From the NCBI GenBank assembly GCA_050251415.1, contig JBFWMT010000002.1:1-64000 (forward strand): a stretch of DNA of 64,000 nucleotides, read 5' to 3'. Each line of letters opens with the position of its first letter. Position 1 is the stretch's first letter. The position numbers and the translations under genes are program-made. Shown here piece by piece: positions 7,925 through 16,878 of the stretch. Origin of the DNA: UBA8514 sp050251415. GTDB lineage: Bacteria > Bacillota > Clostridia > Lachnospirales > Anaerotignaceae. A model generated the notes under the pieces. It worked only from the letters and a program-made list of their open reading frames with translations. It was not told where the DNA came from and ran no database searches.

Positions 7925-9187
7925 ATGGGGTCAAATGTTTTTAGCTCTCTGGAAATAGACGCAATTGGCGAAATTTTAAATATTAGCCTTGGTGCTTCAG
8001 CCACTGCGGTTTCAACCATGCTAAGCAGACGAGTAGACATCACCATTCCCGTAGTTCAGGTTTCTAGCAAGGAAGAGTTTGAATTTACAAGTATGGAACC
8101 TGCTGTAGGTGTGGAAATAGTTTACATATCTGGGCTTAGTGGAAAAAATGTTATGCTGTTAAAAAGGCATGATGTTAAAGTTATTGTAGAAATTCTTATG
8201 GGTGCGGAAATACCTGAAGAAGAGTTTGAGTTAAATGATTTAAACATGAGTGCTGTCCGTGAGGTTATGAACCAGATGATGGGTTCTTCATCTACAGCAC
8301 TGTCTGAATTTTTAGGCGAGGTTGTAAATATATCCACGCCAGAATCTTTTGAAATTAACACCATTGCGGATTTTAAAGAAAAATATCTTGGTGAAGAAGA
8401 GCAGATGGTGGTTGTTAGCTTTTCTCTTAATATTGAAAATGCTGTTGCAAGTGAATTTTTGAATGTAATGACTCTAGATTTGGCAAGAAAGTTGCTAGCC
8501 TGTGTTGGTTTGGGACAAGGACAAGGCGAGGAAGACGCCAAAATTGTTATTCCAAACTCTAATACAGAGGACAACAATGGGGAGGAAGCTTCACAGGAGG
8601 CAGTTGGCATTATGTCACAGGATGAGATACAAAAATTGCTTGGCGGGGGTGGAGCGCCAGCACCAGAACCACCAAAGCCATCAGGAGGAACATTATCACA
8701 GGAAGAAATAGAAAAATTGCTTAACGGCGGCAGTGCACCAGCACCAGAACCACCAAAGCAATCAGGAGGAACATTATCTCAGGAGGAAATAGAAAAATTG
8801 CTTAGCGGTGGAGCAACACCACAGCCACAGCCACAGCCTGTATATCAACAGCCTGTGTACCAGCAGCCTGCACAACCAGAGCCTAAGGTTGTTAGTGTAA
8901 GACCATTTGCACAGGAACCATCGGTTAACCTAGTACAGGAGGAACGCCCTGAAAACCTTGATATGCTTATGGATGTTGCCCTTGAGGTGTCAGTAGAAAT
9001 TGGGCGAACAAAAAAGTATGTTAAAGAGATTTTGGAATATTCACAAGGGTCTTTGGTTATACTGGACACTCTTGCAGGGGATCAGGTGGATGTGTTTGTT
9101 AATGGACAATGCATTGCTAAGGGCGATGTAGTGGTAGTTGACGACTGCTTTGGTGTGCGAATTACTGAAATTTTAAATAAAAATTAA
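7925..9187 (+). CDS. fliY: Flagellar motor switch phosphatase FliY, with tripled docking motif
   Basis: FliY is a C-ring protein that also dephosphorylates CheY-P. The product has a CheC-like phosphatase domain at about residues 5-200 with two active-site patterns (EILNISLGASATAVST and EVMNQMMGSSSTALS), a long Pro/Gln linker, and a C-terminal FliN/SpoA domain (about 338-420). In Bacillus the CheY-P docking peptide (SQDEIDALL) is at the extreme N-terminus. Here the N-terminus starts directly with the CheC domain, and three related peptides lie in the linker at residues 230, 257 and 284 (MSQDEIQKLL, LSQEEIEKLL twice), spaced exactly 27 residues apart. The gene follows fliM and precedes cheY. 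Confidence 0.95.
   Translation: MGSNVFSSLEIDAIGEILNISLGASATAVSTMLSRRVDITIPVVQVSSKEEFEFTSMEPAVGVEIVYISGLSGKNVMLLKRHDVKVIVEILMGAEIPEEEFELNDLNMSAVREVMNQMMGSSSTALSEFLGEVVNISTPESFEINTIADFKEKYLGEEEQMVVVSFSLNIENAVASEFLNVMTLDLARKLLACVGLGQGQGEEDAKIVIPNSNTEDNNGEEASQEAVGIMSQDEIQKLLGGGGAPAPEPPKPSGGTLSQEEIEKLLNGGSAPAPEPPKQSGGTLSQEEIEKLLSGGATPQPQPQPVYQQPVYQQPAQPEPKVVSVRPFAQEPSVNLVQEERPENLDMLMDVALEVSVEIGRTKKYVKEILEYSQGSLVILDTLAGDQVDVFVNGQCIAKGDVVVVDDCFGVRITEILNKN
8612..8811 (+). repeat. 81-bp in-frame tandem repeat in the fliY linker
   Basis: Unit 1 is 8612-8692, unit 2 is 8693-8773, and a third unit starts at 8774 and diverges after about 12 codons. Each begins with a SQ(D/E)EI(Q/E)KLL peptide followed by a Gly/Ala/Pro stretch (APAPEPPK in units 1 and 2). 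The linker continues with QPVYQQP repeats. Confidence 0.9.
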
Positions 9188-9240
9188 AATATAAAAATAA
9201 AACAATAAAATTGAGATAAGATTGGAAGGATGGATTTTAA

Positions 9241-9600
9241 ATGTCTAAAATATTATTAGTTGATGACGCAGCGTTTATGAGAATGATGATTAAGGATGCA
9301 TTACAGAAAAACGGTTACACAGACCTTTATGAGGCTGCAGATGGAGTTGAGGCTGTTTCTAAATTTAATGAAGTTAAGCCTGACTTGGTTATTATGGATA
9401 TAACTATGCCTAATATGGACGGACTTTCTGCATTGAAAGCAATTAAAACCATTGATGCAAGTGCAAATGTTGTTATGTGTTCTGCTATGGGTCAGGAAGC
9501 AATGGTTATTGAAGCAATTAAGTTGGGCGCAAAGGACTTTATTGTTAAGCCCTTTAAGCCAGATAGAATTTTAAAAACAGTTACAACCGTTTTAGGTTAA
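9241..9600 (+). CDS. cheY: Chemotaxis response regulator CheY
   Basis: This single-domain receiver is phosphorylated by CheA and binds FliM/FliY. The 119 residues contain the acidic pair D8-D9, the phosphoacceptor D53 (VIMDITMP), the switch residue S81 and K103 (VKPF). There is no output domain. Its position directly after fliY is the standard Firmicute order. Confidence 0.96.
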   Translation: MSKILLVDDAAFMRMMIKDALQKNGYTDLYEAADGVEAVSKFNEVKPDLVIMDITMPNMDGLSALKAIKTIDASANVVMCSAMGQEAMVIEAIKLGAKDFIVKPFKPDRILKTVTTVLG

Positions 9601-9873
9601 TTGCTAAAACTTATCAACTTAAGATTGTTACTTAAACATTTGCTATATAAATTATACATAGTACCTACTACAATAGTATCGGGAGGGCGTGTCTTTTTTG
9701 GCATTGCCCTAAAGGACTCTTAATGGTTTATATTATAAGGACTTGATTTATGATTATAGTAGGAGAAAGTAAGGCAATTTGTTGTTGAACGGAAAAAACA
9801 GCACTTCTTTGGTGATTAGTGTATAAGGATTTACTTTACTATACACACTGTTTTTGGAAGGAGTGTATATAGT
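9601..9873. other. Structured gap between cheY and fliO
   Basis: These 273 bases hold no gene. There is a weak promoter-like pair (TTGTTA at 9625, TAAATT at 9648), a hairpin with arms AGGGC and GCCCT around 9684-9710, and a second hairpin with arms GTGTATA and TATACAC at about 9820-9847. The last lies just upstream of the fliO ribosome binding site. The rest of the operon is tightly packed, so the gap stands out. Confidence 0.4.
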
Positions 9874-10224
9874 TTGGCTGATATGATGCCTATTTTTTTT
9901 ACATTTGTAATTGTTATTTTAATTTTATATTTTAGTTATGTAACCACAAAATGGATAGGTGGCAAGGCTATTGCATCTCGTGGGTCGAAATATATGAAAA
10001 TTTTGGATACGCTTGCGGTCACCCAGGATAAATCGGTTATTATTTTACAGGCGGACAAAAAACATTTGCTTTTATCAGTTTCACCAACGGATATTAAGCT
10101 TATTACAGAACTTGAAAATTTTGTTCCACAAAGTACAGATTTGGAGTTAGAGGGGAAAATGCCTTTTTCTAAGAAAGAGGAATTTAAAAAACTTATGTTA
10201 AGATATTTAGGAAAACAAAAGTAG
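9874..10224 (+). CDS. fliO: Flagellar export apparatus protein FliO
   Basis: FliO is a small bitopic protein that helps assemble the FliP ring of the export gate. The 116-residue product has one N-terminal membrane segment (about 6-24) and the pattern ILDTLAVTQDKSVIILQ typical of FliO/FliZ. I chose the TTG at 9874 because AAGGAG lies 10 bases upstream; the ATG at 9883 would be 19 bases away. fliP follows. Confidence 0.88.
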   Translation: MADMMPIFFTFVIVILILYFSYVTTKWIGGKAIASRGSKYMKILDTLAVTQDKSVIILQADKKHLLLSVSPTDIKLITELENFVPQSTDLELEGKMPFSKKEEFKKLMLRYLGKQK

Positions 10225-10257
10225 AGGCAGCAGTTTGTGTTTACCAAGGAGCATACT

Positions 10258-10917
10258 ATGAATGATGCATTAATTAATATAAATGGCAACGGGGTTCAGT
10301 CTTTAGAAGTTTTGTTTATGCTAACCTTTATTTCTTTACTGCCCTCTATTGTTATTATGACAACATCTTTTACAAGAATTGCAATTGTGTTGTCCTTTTT
10401 AAGAAATGCCTTAGGCTTACAGCAAACACCTCCAAATAATGTATTGGTTGGTATTGCCCTTTTTTTAACTCTTTTCATTATGACACCAGTTATAGATGAG
10501 GTGAATACAGCGGCATATATACCTTACAAAAATGAGGAAATCACTCAAAAAGAGGCTTTGGATAAGGTATCGGTACCACTTAAAGAATTTATGCTTAGGC
10601 AGACAGAGGTAGACACCTTAGATATGTATATGGATTTTGCTGGTGAAGAATTGCAAGACGGCGATTATTTAAAAGTGCCAATGACGGTAGTTATTCCATC
10701 CTTTATTACATGCGAGTTAAAACGTGCATTTACTATTGGATTTTTGTTGTTTTTACCGTTTTTGTTAATAGACATTGTAGTGTCAAGTACACTTATGTCT
10801 ATGGGTATGATTATGTTACCTCCAGCCACAATTTCACTGCCATTTAAAATTTTGCTCTTTATCACCGTAGACGGATGGCAACTTTTATTCTCCACTTTAA
10901 TAAAGGGATTCCAGTGA
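10258..10917 (+). CDS. fliP: Flagellar export gate protein FliP
   Basis: FliP forms the core of the flagellar type III export gate. The 219-residue product has the family pattern TSFTRIAIVLSFLRNALG followed by PPNNVLVGIALFLTLFIM, and a C-terminal conserved part (CELKRAFTIGFLLFLPFLLID). It has four membrane segments and lacks the cleavable signal of enterobacterial FliP, as in Bacillus. The ATG at 10258 follows AAGGAG; the GTG at 10237 is less likely. Confidence 0.95.
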   Translation: MNDALININGNGVQSLEVLFMLTFISLLPSIVIMTTSFTRIAIVLSFLRNALGLQQTPPNNVLVGIALFLTLFIMTPVIDEVNTAAYIPYKNEEITQKEALDKVSVPLKEFMLRQTEVDTLDMYMDFAGEELQDGDYLKVPMTVVIPSFITCELKRAFTIGFLLFLPFLLIDIVVSSTLMSMGMIMLPPATISLPFKILLFITVDGWQLLFSTLIKGFQ

Positions 10918-10970
10918 AATAGTATAGTAAAAAATATTTATGCAATGTGCTTTAGAAATGGGTGGATATG

Positions 10971-11228
10971 ATGACAAATTCAGAGGTACTTGAAATAATG
11001 CAGATGGCGGTTGTTGTTGCCATTAAGCTAGGCGGGCCGATACTTATACTTAGTATGGTTATTGGTGTGTTTATATCCATTATTCAAGCGGCAACCCAAA
11101 TTCACGAGCAAACGATTACCTTTGTACCAAAGGTGGTTATAATTGGTTTGCTTCTTTTGGTAGGAGGGTCTTGGATGCTTGAAACATTGCAGGACTTTTT
11201 GTACCAGCTTTTTGAAATGATGATATAA
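10971..11228 (+). CDS. fliQ: Flagellar export gate protein FliQ
   Basis: This is an 85-residue export-gate component with two membrane helices (about 13-38 and 48-72) and the conserved QAATQIHEQTITFVPK between them. The ATG at 10971 gives the best match to the family N-terminus; ATG at 10968 and GTG at 10962 are alternatives. Confidence 0.93.
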   Translation: MTNSEVLEIMQMAVVVAIKLGGPILILSMVIGVFISIIQAATQIHEQTITFVPKVVIIGLLLLVGGSWMLETLQDFLYQLFEMMI

Positions 11229-11259
11229 AAAAGGAACAGGCTTGGAGGAATTGGAATAT

Positions 11260-12024
11260 ATGAATGACTATACCAATTTTATTTTTCTCTCATTAGTGTT
11301 TATGAGAATGTCTGGGTTTGTACTTTTAAATCCTATTTTTTCAAGGCAAAATGTTCCTGTTCAGGTTAAAACAGGTTTGGTTATAGCACTTACGGTAATT
11401 GTGTATACCGCAACACCCGTGCCAGACATTATGCCAGCAACCTTTTTAGAATATGGCGTATTACTGCTGAAGGAATTTGCGGTGGGGTATGTAATAGGGT
11501 TTGTTATCACGCTGTTTTCTTATGTAATTATTTTTGCAGGAGACTTTATAGATATGGAGCAGGGCATTTCTATGTCTAAAATTTATGATGCCCAAAGTAA
11601 TTCGTCAATATCTGTTAGTGGTACATACTACAATGCTCTGTATATGTTAATGTTTTTTGCAGTTGATGCACACGTGGCGTTGTTAAATATTTTGATTACA
11701 TCTCATAAGGTGGTACCTTACGGCAGTGTAACATTTGGGCAGGAACTGCCTCAAAGCATTTTGGATATGTTTGTTATGTGCACCGAGTTTGCAGTAAAAA
11801 TGGCATTCCCGGTGGTGGCAATAGAATTCCTTTGTACAATAGGCATGGGTATTTTAATGAAAGCGATACCGCAGATTAATATATTCGTTGTGAACATTCA
11901 GCTTAAAATATTTGTAGGGCTTTGCCTTATGCTTATGCTGTTTACACCTATGACTGATTTTGTGCAACAATTAATAGTTATTATGATGGAGCATTTACAA
12001 GGTGCATTACAGCTTTTGATTTGA
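11260..12024 (+). CDS. fliR: Flagellar export gate protein FliR
   Basis: FliR is a multi-membrane-segment export-gate component. The 254-residue product begins with an FMRMSGFVLLNPIF-type stretch and has six predicted membrane segments and the conserved FIDMEQGISM region near 105. The ATG at 11260 follows GGAGG with 10 bases between. The order fliP-fliQ-fliR-flhB-flhA is standard. Confidence 0.94.
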   Translation: MNDYTNFIFLSLVFMRMSGFVLLNPIFSRQNVPVQVKTGLVIALTVIVYTATPVPDIMPATFLEYGVLLLKEFAVGYVIGFVITLFSYVIIFAGDFIDMEQGISMSKIYDAQSNSSISVSGTYYNALYMLMFFAVDAHVALLNILITSHKVVPYGSVTFGQELPQSILDMFVMCTEFAVKMAFPVVAIEFLCTIGMGILMKAIPQINIFVVNIQLKIFVGLCLMLMLFTPMTDFVQQLIVIMMEHLQGALQLLI

Positions 12025-12055
12025 TTTTCTAGGACGATGAAAGGGGGGATGACTG

Positions 12056-13123
12056 TTGGCAGGTAGTGATTCCAAGACCGAAAAAGCATCGCCCAAACGA
12101 CGGAAGGACGAGCGAAAAAAAGGTAATGTATTAATGAGCAAGGACGTTATTGCCATTGTTTCAATAATAGGTATGTTTTTTTTCCTCAAAGTTATATTCC
12201 CATTTATGATAGATACCTTAAAACAGGTAATTAATACATTTTTTGATTTAGCGGCAGTAGAAACAGAAATGACGGAAGGTATGCTTAAAGACGTAGCAAG
12301 GGAACTTATTTTTGCATTTTTCAAAGTTTGCTTTCCTTTACTTATAGCGGCGGGGTTTTTGGCAGCAGCAGCAACGGTTGCGCAAACAAAACCAATGTTT
12401 GTTACCGATAGTTTGAAGCCAAAGTTTAACAGGCTTAATCCTATTGAGGGGTTTAAAAGGCTATTTTCGGCTAAAAGTGCTTTTGATGTACTAAAGGGCA
12501 TACTTAAAATAACTATTCTATTAGTTATTTTATATAAATTTGTTTCAAACAGTATTTTGGGCTTATCTCGAACGTTGGATATGGACTTGTATTCGTCCAT
12601 AGTTATCCTTTTGGACTTGATTATGAGTTTGGTTTTTAAGGTGGCACTAGCTTTTTTGGTAATAGCCGTATTCGACTTTGGTTTCCAATGGTGGGAGTAT
12701 GAAAGAAAAATTAAAATGTCTAAGCACGAAATGAAAGAAGAGTACAAGCAAATGGAAGGGGACCCGCAGATTAAGGGGAAAATTAGAAATTTGCAAAGAA
12801 AGATGGCAATGGCCCGTATGATGCAGGAAGTTCCAGACGCAGATGTAGTTATTAAAAACCCTACACATTTTGCTGTTGCGCTTAAATATGATTCTGAGAA
12901 AAGCTCTGCACCTATGCTAATTGCAAAGGGACAGGATTATATGGCACTACGTATTATTAAAATGGCAGAGGAAAATGATGTGGTTGTTATTGAAAATAAG
13001 CCTTTAGCAAGGGCAATTTATGCAACAACTGATTTAAACAGAGAAATACCGCAAGAATTTTATGGCACAATAGCCGAGATTCTTGTTTATGTATATAAAT
13101 TGAAACAAAAGATGTTATTATAG
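12056..13123 (+). CDS. flhB: Flagellar export switch protein FlhB
   Basis: FlhB is the substrate-specificity switch of the export apparatus. The 355-residue product has a basic N-terminus (KTEKASPKRRKDERKKG), four membrane segments up to about residue 215, and a cytoplasmic domain with the autocleavage motif NPTH at residues 268-271. FliK is expected to trigger its switch. The TTG start follows a run of G (AAAGGGGGGATG). A short FlhB-C-like paralogue without NPTH is at 40388. Confidence 0.95.
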   Translation: MAGSDSKTEKASPKRRKDERKKGNVLMSKDVIAIVSIIGMFFFLKVIFPFMIDTLKQVINTFFDLAAVETEMTEGMLKDVARELIFAFFKVCFPLLIAAGFLAAAATVAQTKPMFVTDSLKPKFNRLNPIEGFKRLFSAKSAFDVLKGILKITILLVILYKFVSNSILGLSRTLDMDLYSSIVILLDLIMSLVFKVALAFLVIAVFDFGFQWWEYERKIKMSKHEMKEEYKQMEGDPQIKGKIRNLQRKMAMARMMQEVPDADVVIKNPTHFAVALKYDSEKSSAPMLIAKGQDYMALRIIKMAEENDVVVIENKPLARAIYATTDLNREIPQEFYGTIAEILVYVYKLKQKMLL

Positions 13124-13141
13124 TTAGAAATGGTGTGAAAT

Positions 13142-15202
13142 ATGAAAAGTCTTTTGAGAAATTCGGTATCATTGTTTGTAATAATAATTGTACTGCTTTT
13201 GGTTATTCCATTAAATACGTTTTTATTGGATATTTTATTTATTGTAAATATATCAATTTCTTTAATAATGCTTTTAATTACAATGAATATAAAGGAATCA
13301 CTGGAGTTTTCCATCTTCCCATCGCTGCTTTTGATTACTACATTGTTTCGATTGGGACTTAACATTTCATCAACAAGGCTTATTTTAACACGGGAGGGCG
13401 CTGCAGGTAAGGTTATAGAAGCCTTCGGTACATTTGTATTGCAAGGCAACGTAGTTGTTGGTGTTATTATATTCCTGATTATCGTTTTGGTGCAGTTCAT
13501 TGTTATTTCCAAGGGTGCAGAGCGTGTTGCAGAGGTTGCCGCAAGGTTTACGCTGGATGCTATGCCTGGAAAACAGATGGCTATTGATGCCGACTTAAAC
13601 TCTGGACTTATAACAGAACAGGATGCAAAAATAAGAAGATACAAGATACAAAAAGAAGCCGACTTCTACGGCGCTATGGATGGTGCCACAAAGATTGTTA
13701 AAGGCGATGCCATAATGTCTATTATTATTACGGTAATAAATTTTATTGCCGGTGTAATTATAGGTGCTGTGCAGTCTGGAATGCCTTTTGCTGAGGTATT
13801 ACAGGTTTATTCCATTGCCACTATAGGTGATGGATTGGTTTCGCAGATACCAGCACTTTTAATTTCAACAGCAACGGGCATGATTGTTACACGTGCAGTT
13901 TCTGACGGAAGTTTAAGTGCCGATGTAACAGGGCAGTTTCTTGCCCAGCCACAGGCAATTATTATTGGTGGAGGGTTGGTTGGCATACTTGCAATCATGC
14001 CTGCAACACCAACAATGCCTTTGCTAATAACATCTGCTATGCTTTTGTCACTTGGCATAACTGCAAGCAGAAAAATGAAAGCAGCAGAGAAACAGGAAGA
14101 AATATCACTTTCTATGCCTGAAAGTACAGCTGAGGCACCAACAGAGGATGACTACTACAAGGATATAAATAACATATATACTTTGCTTAACGTTGAACCA
14201 ATAGAGATGGAGTTTGGCTATAGCTTGATTCCACTTGTGGATGAGAGCAGCGGCGGAAAACTTATTAACCGTATTGTAATTTTTAGAAGGCAGTATGCAC
14301 AGGATATGGGCTTGGTAATACCCTCTATACGATTGAGGGACAGCGCTTCCCTTAATACAAACCAGTATACAATTAAGATTAAGGGGGAGGTTATTGCCAG
14401 CGGAGAAATTTTAGTTGACTATTATCTGGCACTTGAGCCAACAACCCCTGCAGGTGAGATTGATGGAATAGACACAATTGAGCCGGCATATGGCATACCA
14501 AGTAAGTGGATTTCACCAGAAAACAAGGAACTTGCGGAAATTTATGGCTACACTGTTATAGACCCACTTTCGGTTATGCTTACCCATATGTCGGAAACTG
14601 TTTCAAGGCATTCCTACGAGCTATTATCAAGGGCAGAAGTAGTGCAGTTAATAGATAATGTTAAGAAATATGCACCAGAATTGGTACAAGAGGCTTTTCC
14701 TAACATTGTTACATACGCAATTTTTCAAAAGATTTTATCCAACCTTCTAAAAGAGGGTATTCCTATAAAGGATATGGTTACTATTATTGAAACCATTATT
14801 GATGCATCGGCAACAACAAGAGATGTGGATGCTATTACAGAACGCATAAGAGTTGCACTGAAACGCACGATAACAAGAAAGTTCTGTGAAAATGGTCAGA
14901 TGAGGGTAATTACTTTGGATGCAGAGTTGGAAAAAACCATTATTACAAGCATGTCTAAAAGCGAGCAGGGTATTTATTTATCCCTTAGCCCAGAGGTATT
15001 ACAGAAAGTTTTATCACAGATGGCAGACAATATTAAACGCTTTAACGAAGTTTCCAATAAGCCAATAATTTTAACAAGCCACGTTATTCGCATCTATTTC
15101 TATAGGTTAATAGAACAGTTTTACCCTAATATTTATGTTCTTTCCTTTAATGAAATAGCGAACAATGTGCAAATTCAGGCTATAGGAAATATTAGCAGTT
15201 AG
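13142..15202 (+). CDS. flhA: Flagellar export protein FlhA
   Basis: FlhA is the main export-gate protein that receives chaperone-substrate complexes. The 686 residues comprise about eight membrane segments (up to about 310) including the FHIPEP-type loop (ARFTLDAMPGKQMAIDADLN), and a large cytoplasmic domain (about 340-686). In many Firmicutes flhF and flhG follow; here the sigma factor gene follows after 15 bases. Confidence 0.96.
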   Translation: MKSLLRNSVSLFVIIIVLLLVIPLNTFLLDILFIVNISISLIMLLITMNIKESLEFSIFPSLLLITTLFRLGLNISSTRLILTREGAAGKVIEAFGTFVLQGNVVVGVIIFLIIVLVQFIVISKGAERVAEVAARFTLDAMPGKQMAIDADLNSGLITEQDAKIRRYKIQKEADFYGAMDGATKIVKGDAIMSIIITVINFIAGVIIGAVQSGMPFAEVLQVYSIATIGDGLVSQIPALLISTATGMIVTRAVSDGSLSADVTGQFLAQPQAIIIGGGLVGILAIMPATPTMPLLITSAMLLSLGITASRKMKAAEKQEEISLSMPESTAEAPTEDDYYKDINNIYTLLNVEPIEMEFGYSLIPLVDESSGGKLINRIVIFRRQYAQDMGLVIPSIRLRDSASLNTNQYTIKIKGEVIASGEILVDYYLALEPTTPAGEIDGIDTIEPAYGIPSKWISPENKELAEIYGYTVIDPLSVMLTHMSETVSRHSYELLSRAEVVQLIDNVKKYAPELVQEAFPNIVTYAIFQKILSNLLKEGIPIKDMVTIIETIIDASATTRDVDAITERIRVALKRTITRKFCENGQMRVITLDAELEKTIITSMSKSEQGIYLSLSPEVLQKVLSQMADNIKRFNEVSNKPIILTSHVIRIYFYRLIEQFYPNIYVLSFNEIANNVQIQAIGNISS

Positions 15203-15217
15203 CATGGGAGAAATGAT

Positions 15218-16000
15218 ATGGACCGTAACGAAAAATACGTGGGCATAACAAATGAAGAATTATTCCGCATATACAAAAAAACGGGTGATATCAGCATTAA
15301 GCACGAGCTTGTGCTCAGGTATGTACATATTGTAAGAAGTGTTGCAATTCAAATGCGTGGGGTATACAATGAGTTTACACAGTTCGATGATATTGTAAAC
15401 GAGGGCGTTTTGGCAATTATGGGTGCTATAGACAAATTTGACCTAGAGAAAAACATAAAGTTTGAAAGCTATATTTCTAAGCGCATGAGGGGCCTTGTTA
15501 TAGATATTGCAAGAAAAAATGACTGGGTGTCACGAAGCACAAGGAAGAACGCAAAAGATATTGATAAAGCCACAAATACTCTTTTTACCCAACTTGGCAG
15601 AATGCCTGCTGATGACGAAATTGCAGCTTACCTTAATGTGCCCATTGAAAAATATCAGGATTTTTTGGAAAAATCAAATGTAATGAACGTACTCTCCTTT
15701 GAGATGCTTTTGCAGGAAGCAGGAGAGGGACGAATGAGCGGACAAGTACTGAACTCGGATACGGAAACCATGCCAGAGTTCTGCCTTGACCGAACGGAAA
15801 TGGAGCAAGAAATAAAAAAAGCACTTGGGAAGCTTAGAGAAAGGGAGCAGCTGGTAGTTTCTCTGCATTATGTGCAGGAATTAAGTATGAAGGAAATTGC
15901 AGTTGTACTTGGTGTAAGCGAGCCAAGGGTATCGCAGATGCACTCTAACGCTTTGCGAAAGCTTAGGATATATTTGCAAGAGGGAAACGGTATTTTTTAG
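15218..16000 (+). CDS. sigD: RNA polymerase sigma factor, sigma-28/SigD family
   Basis: This 260-residue sigma-70-family protein of the FliA/WhiG/SigD type directs transcription of late flagellar and chemotaxis genes. Region 2 is seen around FDDIVNEGVLAIMGAIDKFD and YISKRMRGLVIDIARKND, region 3 around RMPADDEIAAYLNV, and region 4 around LSMKEIAVVLGVSEPRVSQ. Its anti-sigma factor FlgM is encoded at 28733. Sigma-28-like promoters precede flagellin and flgM in this window. Confidence 0.95.
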   Translation: MDRNEKYVGITNEELFRIYKKTGDISIKHELVLRYVHIVRSVAIQMRGVYNEFTQFDDIVNEGVLAIMGAIDKFDLEKNIKFESYISKRMRGLVIDIARKNDWVSRSTRKNAKDIDKATNTLFTQLGRMPADDEIAAYLNVPIEKYQDFLEKSNVMNVLSFEMLLQEAGEGRMSGQVLNSDTETMPEFCLDRTEMEQEIKKALGKLREREQLVVSLHYVQELSMKEIAVVLGVSEPRVSQMHSNALRKLRIYLQEGNGIF

Positions 16001-16010
16001 GAGGGGTAAT

Positions 16011-16760
16011 GTGTTTAAAGGATATTACACTTTAACGTCCAGTATGCTTACGCAAAATAAAAATATGGATGTTATTAGCAATAATTTAACCAATATGTCC
16101 ACGCCGGGTTATAAAAAAGAACAATTTGTTTCAGGTACATTTAAAGAGGTGCTATATTCTCAATCTGCAAACAATGTTTCTGGTGCAATTAACCAGAATA
16201 TGGGTAGTGTATCTATGATTTCAGCACCATATGAAACGGTTACAAATTTTGAAGATGGTGCATGGGATGAAACTGGAGGGAACCTTGATTTTGCAATTAA
16301 GGGCAATGGATTTTTTAAGATTGAAAGCGAAGATGGCGTTAAATATACTAGAAACGGTTCGTTTATAATTGACGATGAGGGATATTTGACACTTCAAGGG
16401 CAAGGTCGTGTGGCAGGCAAAGATGGTGATATATATATGTCTACAGATAGTATTAACGTAGACAACGAAGGTAATATTATTGGAAACGGTGGGCAGATAT
16501 TGGGAACAATTGACGTTGTGGATTTTGAAGACTACACTCAGCTTGCAAAAGCAGGCGAGGGAGTATTTACTACTGATGCAGAGGAAATCCCCGTTCCATC
16601 AAGTTTAAAGTGGAAAATTATTGAATCATCTAACGTAAGTGCATTAGACGAAATGACAGCCATGTTAAGCAGTCAGCGTGTACTGCAAAGTGCAGCGCAG
16701 GTGTTAAAAATGTATGACCAGCTTGCCAGTAAAGCCGCAACAGAGATAGGGAAGGTATAA
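16011..16760 (+). CDS. flgF: Flagellar basal-body rod protein, FlgF/FlgG family
   Basis: This 249-residue axial protein has the N-terminal pattern NKNMDVISNNLTNMSTPGYK and the C-terminal IESSNVSALDEMTAMLSSQR. It is one of two adjacent rod-type genes, matching the flhO/flhP pair of Bacillus. The C-terminal SSQRVLQ departs from the QRAYE-type ending of FlgG, so I assign it to the FlgF-like slot; the exact rod position is inference. The start is GTG behind AGGAGGGG. Confidence 0.82.
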   Translation: MFKGYYTLTSSMLTQNKNMDVISNNLTNMSTPGYKKEQFVSGTFKEVLYSQSANNVSGAINQNMGSVSMISAPYETVTNFEDGAWDETGGNLDFAIKGNGFFKIESEDGVKYTRNGSFIIDDEGYLTLQGQGRVAGKDGDIYMSTDSINVDNEGNIIGNGGQILGTIDVVDFEDYTQLAKAGEGVFTTDAEEIPVPSSLKWKIIESSNVSALDEMTAMLSSQRVLQSAAQVLKMYDQLASKAATEIGKV

Positions 16761-16790
16761 ATAAAAAATCATGGTAAATTCAAAATTATT

Positions 16791-16820
16791 TTGGGGAAAT
16801 GTGTATTTTTATGGTATAAT
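16791..16820 (+). promoter_or_regulatory. Probable sigma-A promoter with extended -10, before flgG
   Basis: TTGGGG (16791-16796) and TATAAT (16815-16820) are 18 bases apart, with a TG one base before the -10 box. This suggests flgG-cheC-cheD-cheV can be transcribed separately from the long operon. Confidence 0.6.
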
Positions 16821-16878
16821 TATAAGTAAATACATAAGTAAATAATTTTGTTTATAATTACATAATCGGGGGGATTTT

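Noticed and set aside
8612..8811. fliY linker repeat as an assembly error
   Set aside because: The units differ at several codons and the frame is kept throughout, so they are real diverged copies.
12007..12747. 246-codon frame on the - strand
   Set aside because: It is antisense to flhB, which has clear family motifs; no ribosome binding site or homology is evident.
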